DNA from: Oligoflexus sp.
GTDB lineage: Bacteria > Bdellovibrionota_B > Oligoflexia > Oligoflexales > Oligoflexaceae
DNA: 6,291 nt
Reading direction: 5' to 3'
Assembly (NCBI GenBank): GCA_030151925.1
Contig: JASLCY010000209.1
Location: 1-6,291, forward strand
Shown one piece after another: positions 5,634 through 6,291 of the stretch (positions are counted from its first letter, which is position 1; the number at the start of each line of letters is the position of its first letter). Made by a program: the position numbers and the translations under genes. The notes beneath the pieces are model-generated. The model was not told the DNA's origin and did not search any database. It saw nothing but the letters and a program-made list of their open reading frames with translations.

Positions 5634-6041
5634 ATGAGCGATCGTTTGAGCCAAACCTTTGCCGCTTTGGCTGATCCAACACGAAGAGCAATCCTGGTTC
5701 GGCTGTCTCAAGGAGAAACGAATGTGTCCGTCCTGGCGGAGCCGTTCCTTGAATCCATGAGCCAGCCAGCCGTGACAAAGCATCTTAAAGTCCTGGAAAA
5801 CGCAGGGCTTATTACCAAAGGGCGCGAAGGCCAGTGGCGCCCCTGCCGCCTCAATATCGAAGGTTTGAAGCCGGCCGCGGACTGGATGGACCAATACCGG
5901 AAATACTGGGAAGAGAGCCTCGACAGGCTCGGCGACTATCTTAAGACCGTAATGGAAGAAGAACAGAAAGCCGCGAAAGCTGCGAAGAAAATAACCCAAA
6001 AGAAAGGTAAAAGCCGTGGGCATCAAAGCAAAGCCAAATGA
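5634..6041 (+). CDS. ArsR-family winged-helix transcriptional repressor
   Basis: A 135-residue repressor. Residues 5-104 are a complete ArsR-type winged helix of the group that pairs with SRPBCC proteins: TFAALADPTRRAILVRLSQG (8-27), VLAEPF (33-38), the recognition helix SQPAVTKHLKVLENAGLI (43-60), the wing KGREGQWRPCRL (62-73), and the dimer helix DWMDQYRKYWEESLDRLGDYL (83-103, the family's WL-xYRxFWE-xxLDxLxxYL pattern). The metal-binding ELCVCDL motif of arsenic sensors is absent; the single Cys71 is in the wing. It is therefore unlikely to sense arsenic, and the inducer is unknown. Residues 107-135 form an added tail rich in Lys and Ala (9 Lys). It probably represses its own promoter through the TAACC/GGTTA sites. 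ATG 5634 has AGGGG 6 nt upstream. Its end overlaps the SRPBCC gene by 26 nt, indicating an operon. Confidence 0.93.
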   Translation: MSDRLSQTFAALADPTRRAILVRLSQGETNVSVLAEPFLESMSQPAVTKHLKVLENAGLITKGREGQWRPCRLNIEGLKPAADWMDQYRKYWEESLDRLGDYLKTVMEEEQKAAKAAKKITQKKGKSRGHQSKAK

Positions 6042-6291
6042 GATCGCTCTGTCTCGAATTTATGAAGCGCCGGTGAGGGCCGTGTGGGCCGCGTGGACGG
6101 ATCCTAAGCAGGCCGCGCAGTGGTGGGGGCCACGAGGATTCACCATCACTACGCATAGCAAGGACCTGCGGCCGGGCGGGAAGTGGATCTATACCATGCA
6201 CGGCCCCGATGGAAAGGATTACCCGAACGAGACGACCTATTACGAGGTCGTCGAGAATAAGAAGCTGGTCTACGATCACGGTGCTTCGGCC
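6016..6291 (+). CDS. SRPBCC/AHSA1-domain protein, 3' end cut by the window
   Basis: The first 92 residues of an activator-of-Hsp90-ATPase-like (AHSA1/CalC/SRPBCC) protein. Diagnostic pieces are EIALSRIYEAPVRAVWAAWT (9-28) and DPKQAAQWWGPRGFTITTHS (29-48), then LRPGGKWIYTMHGPDG (51-66) and the YPNETTYYEVVENKKLVYDH strands (69-88). The family forms a START-like beta-barrel with a hydrophobic cavity; bacterial members next to an ArsR repressor are common, but their ligand is mostly unknown. The start is GTG 6016: it is the only start codon after the in-frame TAA at 5992, and AAAGG lies 8-9 nt upstream. It overlaps the 3' end of the ArsR gene by 26 nt in the +1 relative frame, so translation is probably coupled. 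Roughly the last 50-60 residues are missing. Confidence 0.9.
   Translation, partial: MGIKAKPNEIALSRIYEAPVRAVWAAWTDPKQAAQWWGPRGFTITTHSKDLRPGGKWIYTMHGPDGKDYPNETTYYEVVENKKLVYDHGASA

Overview
This 6.3-kb window carries seven protein genes, two of them cut by the window edges, in a compact, moderately GC-rich bacterial chromosome. Signal peptides, sigma70-like promoter elements and Shine-Dalgarno sites all look Gram-negative. The mix of genes (M14 metallopeptidase, small SET methyltransferase, exported binding proteins, ArsR-SRPBCC pair) would suit a Bdellovibrionota/Oligoflexia-type or other delta-like proteobacterium. That assignment is inference only; no marker gene is present.

Layout. Positions 1-935 (+) hold the end of an M14-family zinc carboxypeptidase-like protein. 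Convergent to it, three minus-strand genes are read from about 4240 down to 960: a 684-residue exported protein that fuses two different periplasmic solute-binding domains; then, after a 138-bp gap, an exported 232-residue protein resembling the haem-thiolate peroxidase (Peroxidase_2/chloroperoxidase-peroxygenase) family; then, 8 bp later, a 126-residue minimal SET-domain protein. A separate minus-strand gene (4404-4814) encodes a small TfoX/YjbR-like protein with a lysine-rich tail. It is divergent from a DUF3224 gene (4969-5358, +), and the shared upstream region contains a perfect 8+8 inverted repeat with a third copy of one half. At the right end an ArsR-family repressor (5634-6041, +) overlaps an SRPBCC/AHSA1-domain gene (6016 to the window end) by 26 nt.

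Regulation visible in the sequence. The ArsR promoter is textbook (TTGACA, 17 bp, TATATT). It is followed directly by two perfect TAACC-N4-GGTTA palindromes filling the space between the -10 box and the start codon, a clear candidate auto-operator. A concentric two-tier inverted repeat lies just upstream of its -35 box.

Most unusual items: the double binding-protein fusion without a transporter beside it; the bacterial Peroxidase_2-like protein whose expected catalytic Glu appears to be Ser, in tight linkage with a SET methyltransferase; and the two operator-like repeat arrays. I see no mobile element, CRISPR array, tRNA or rRNA.
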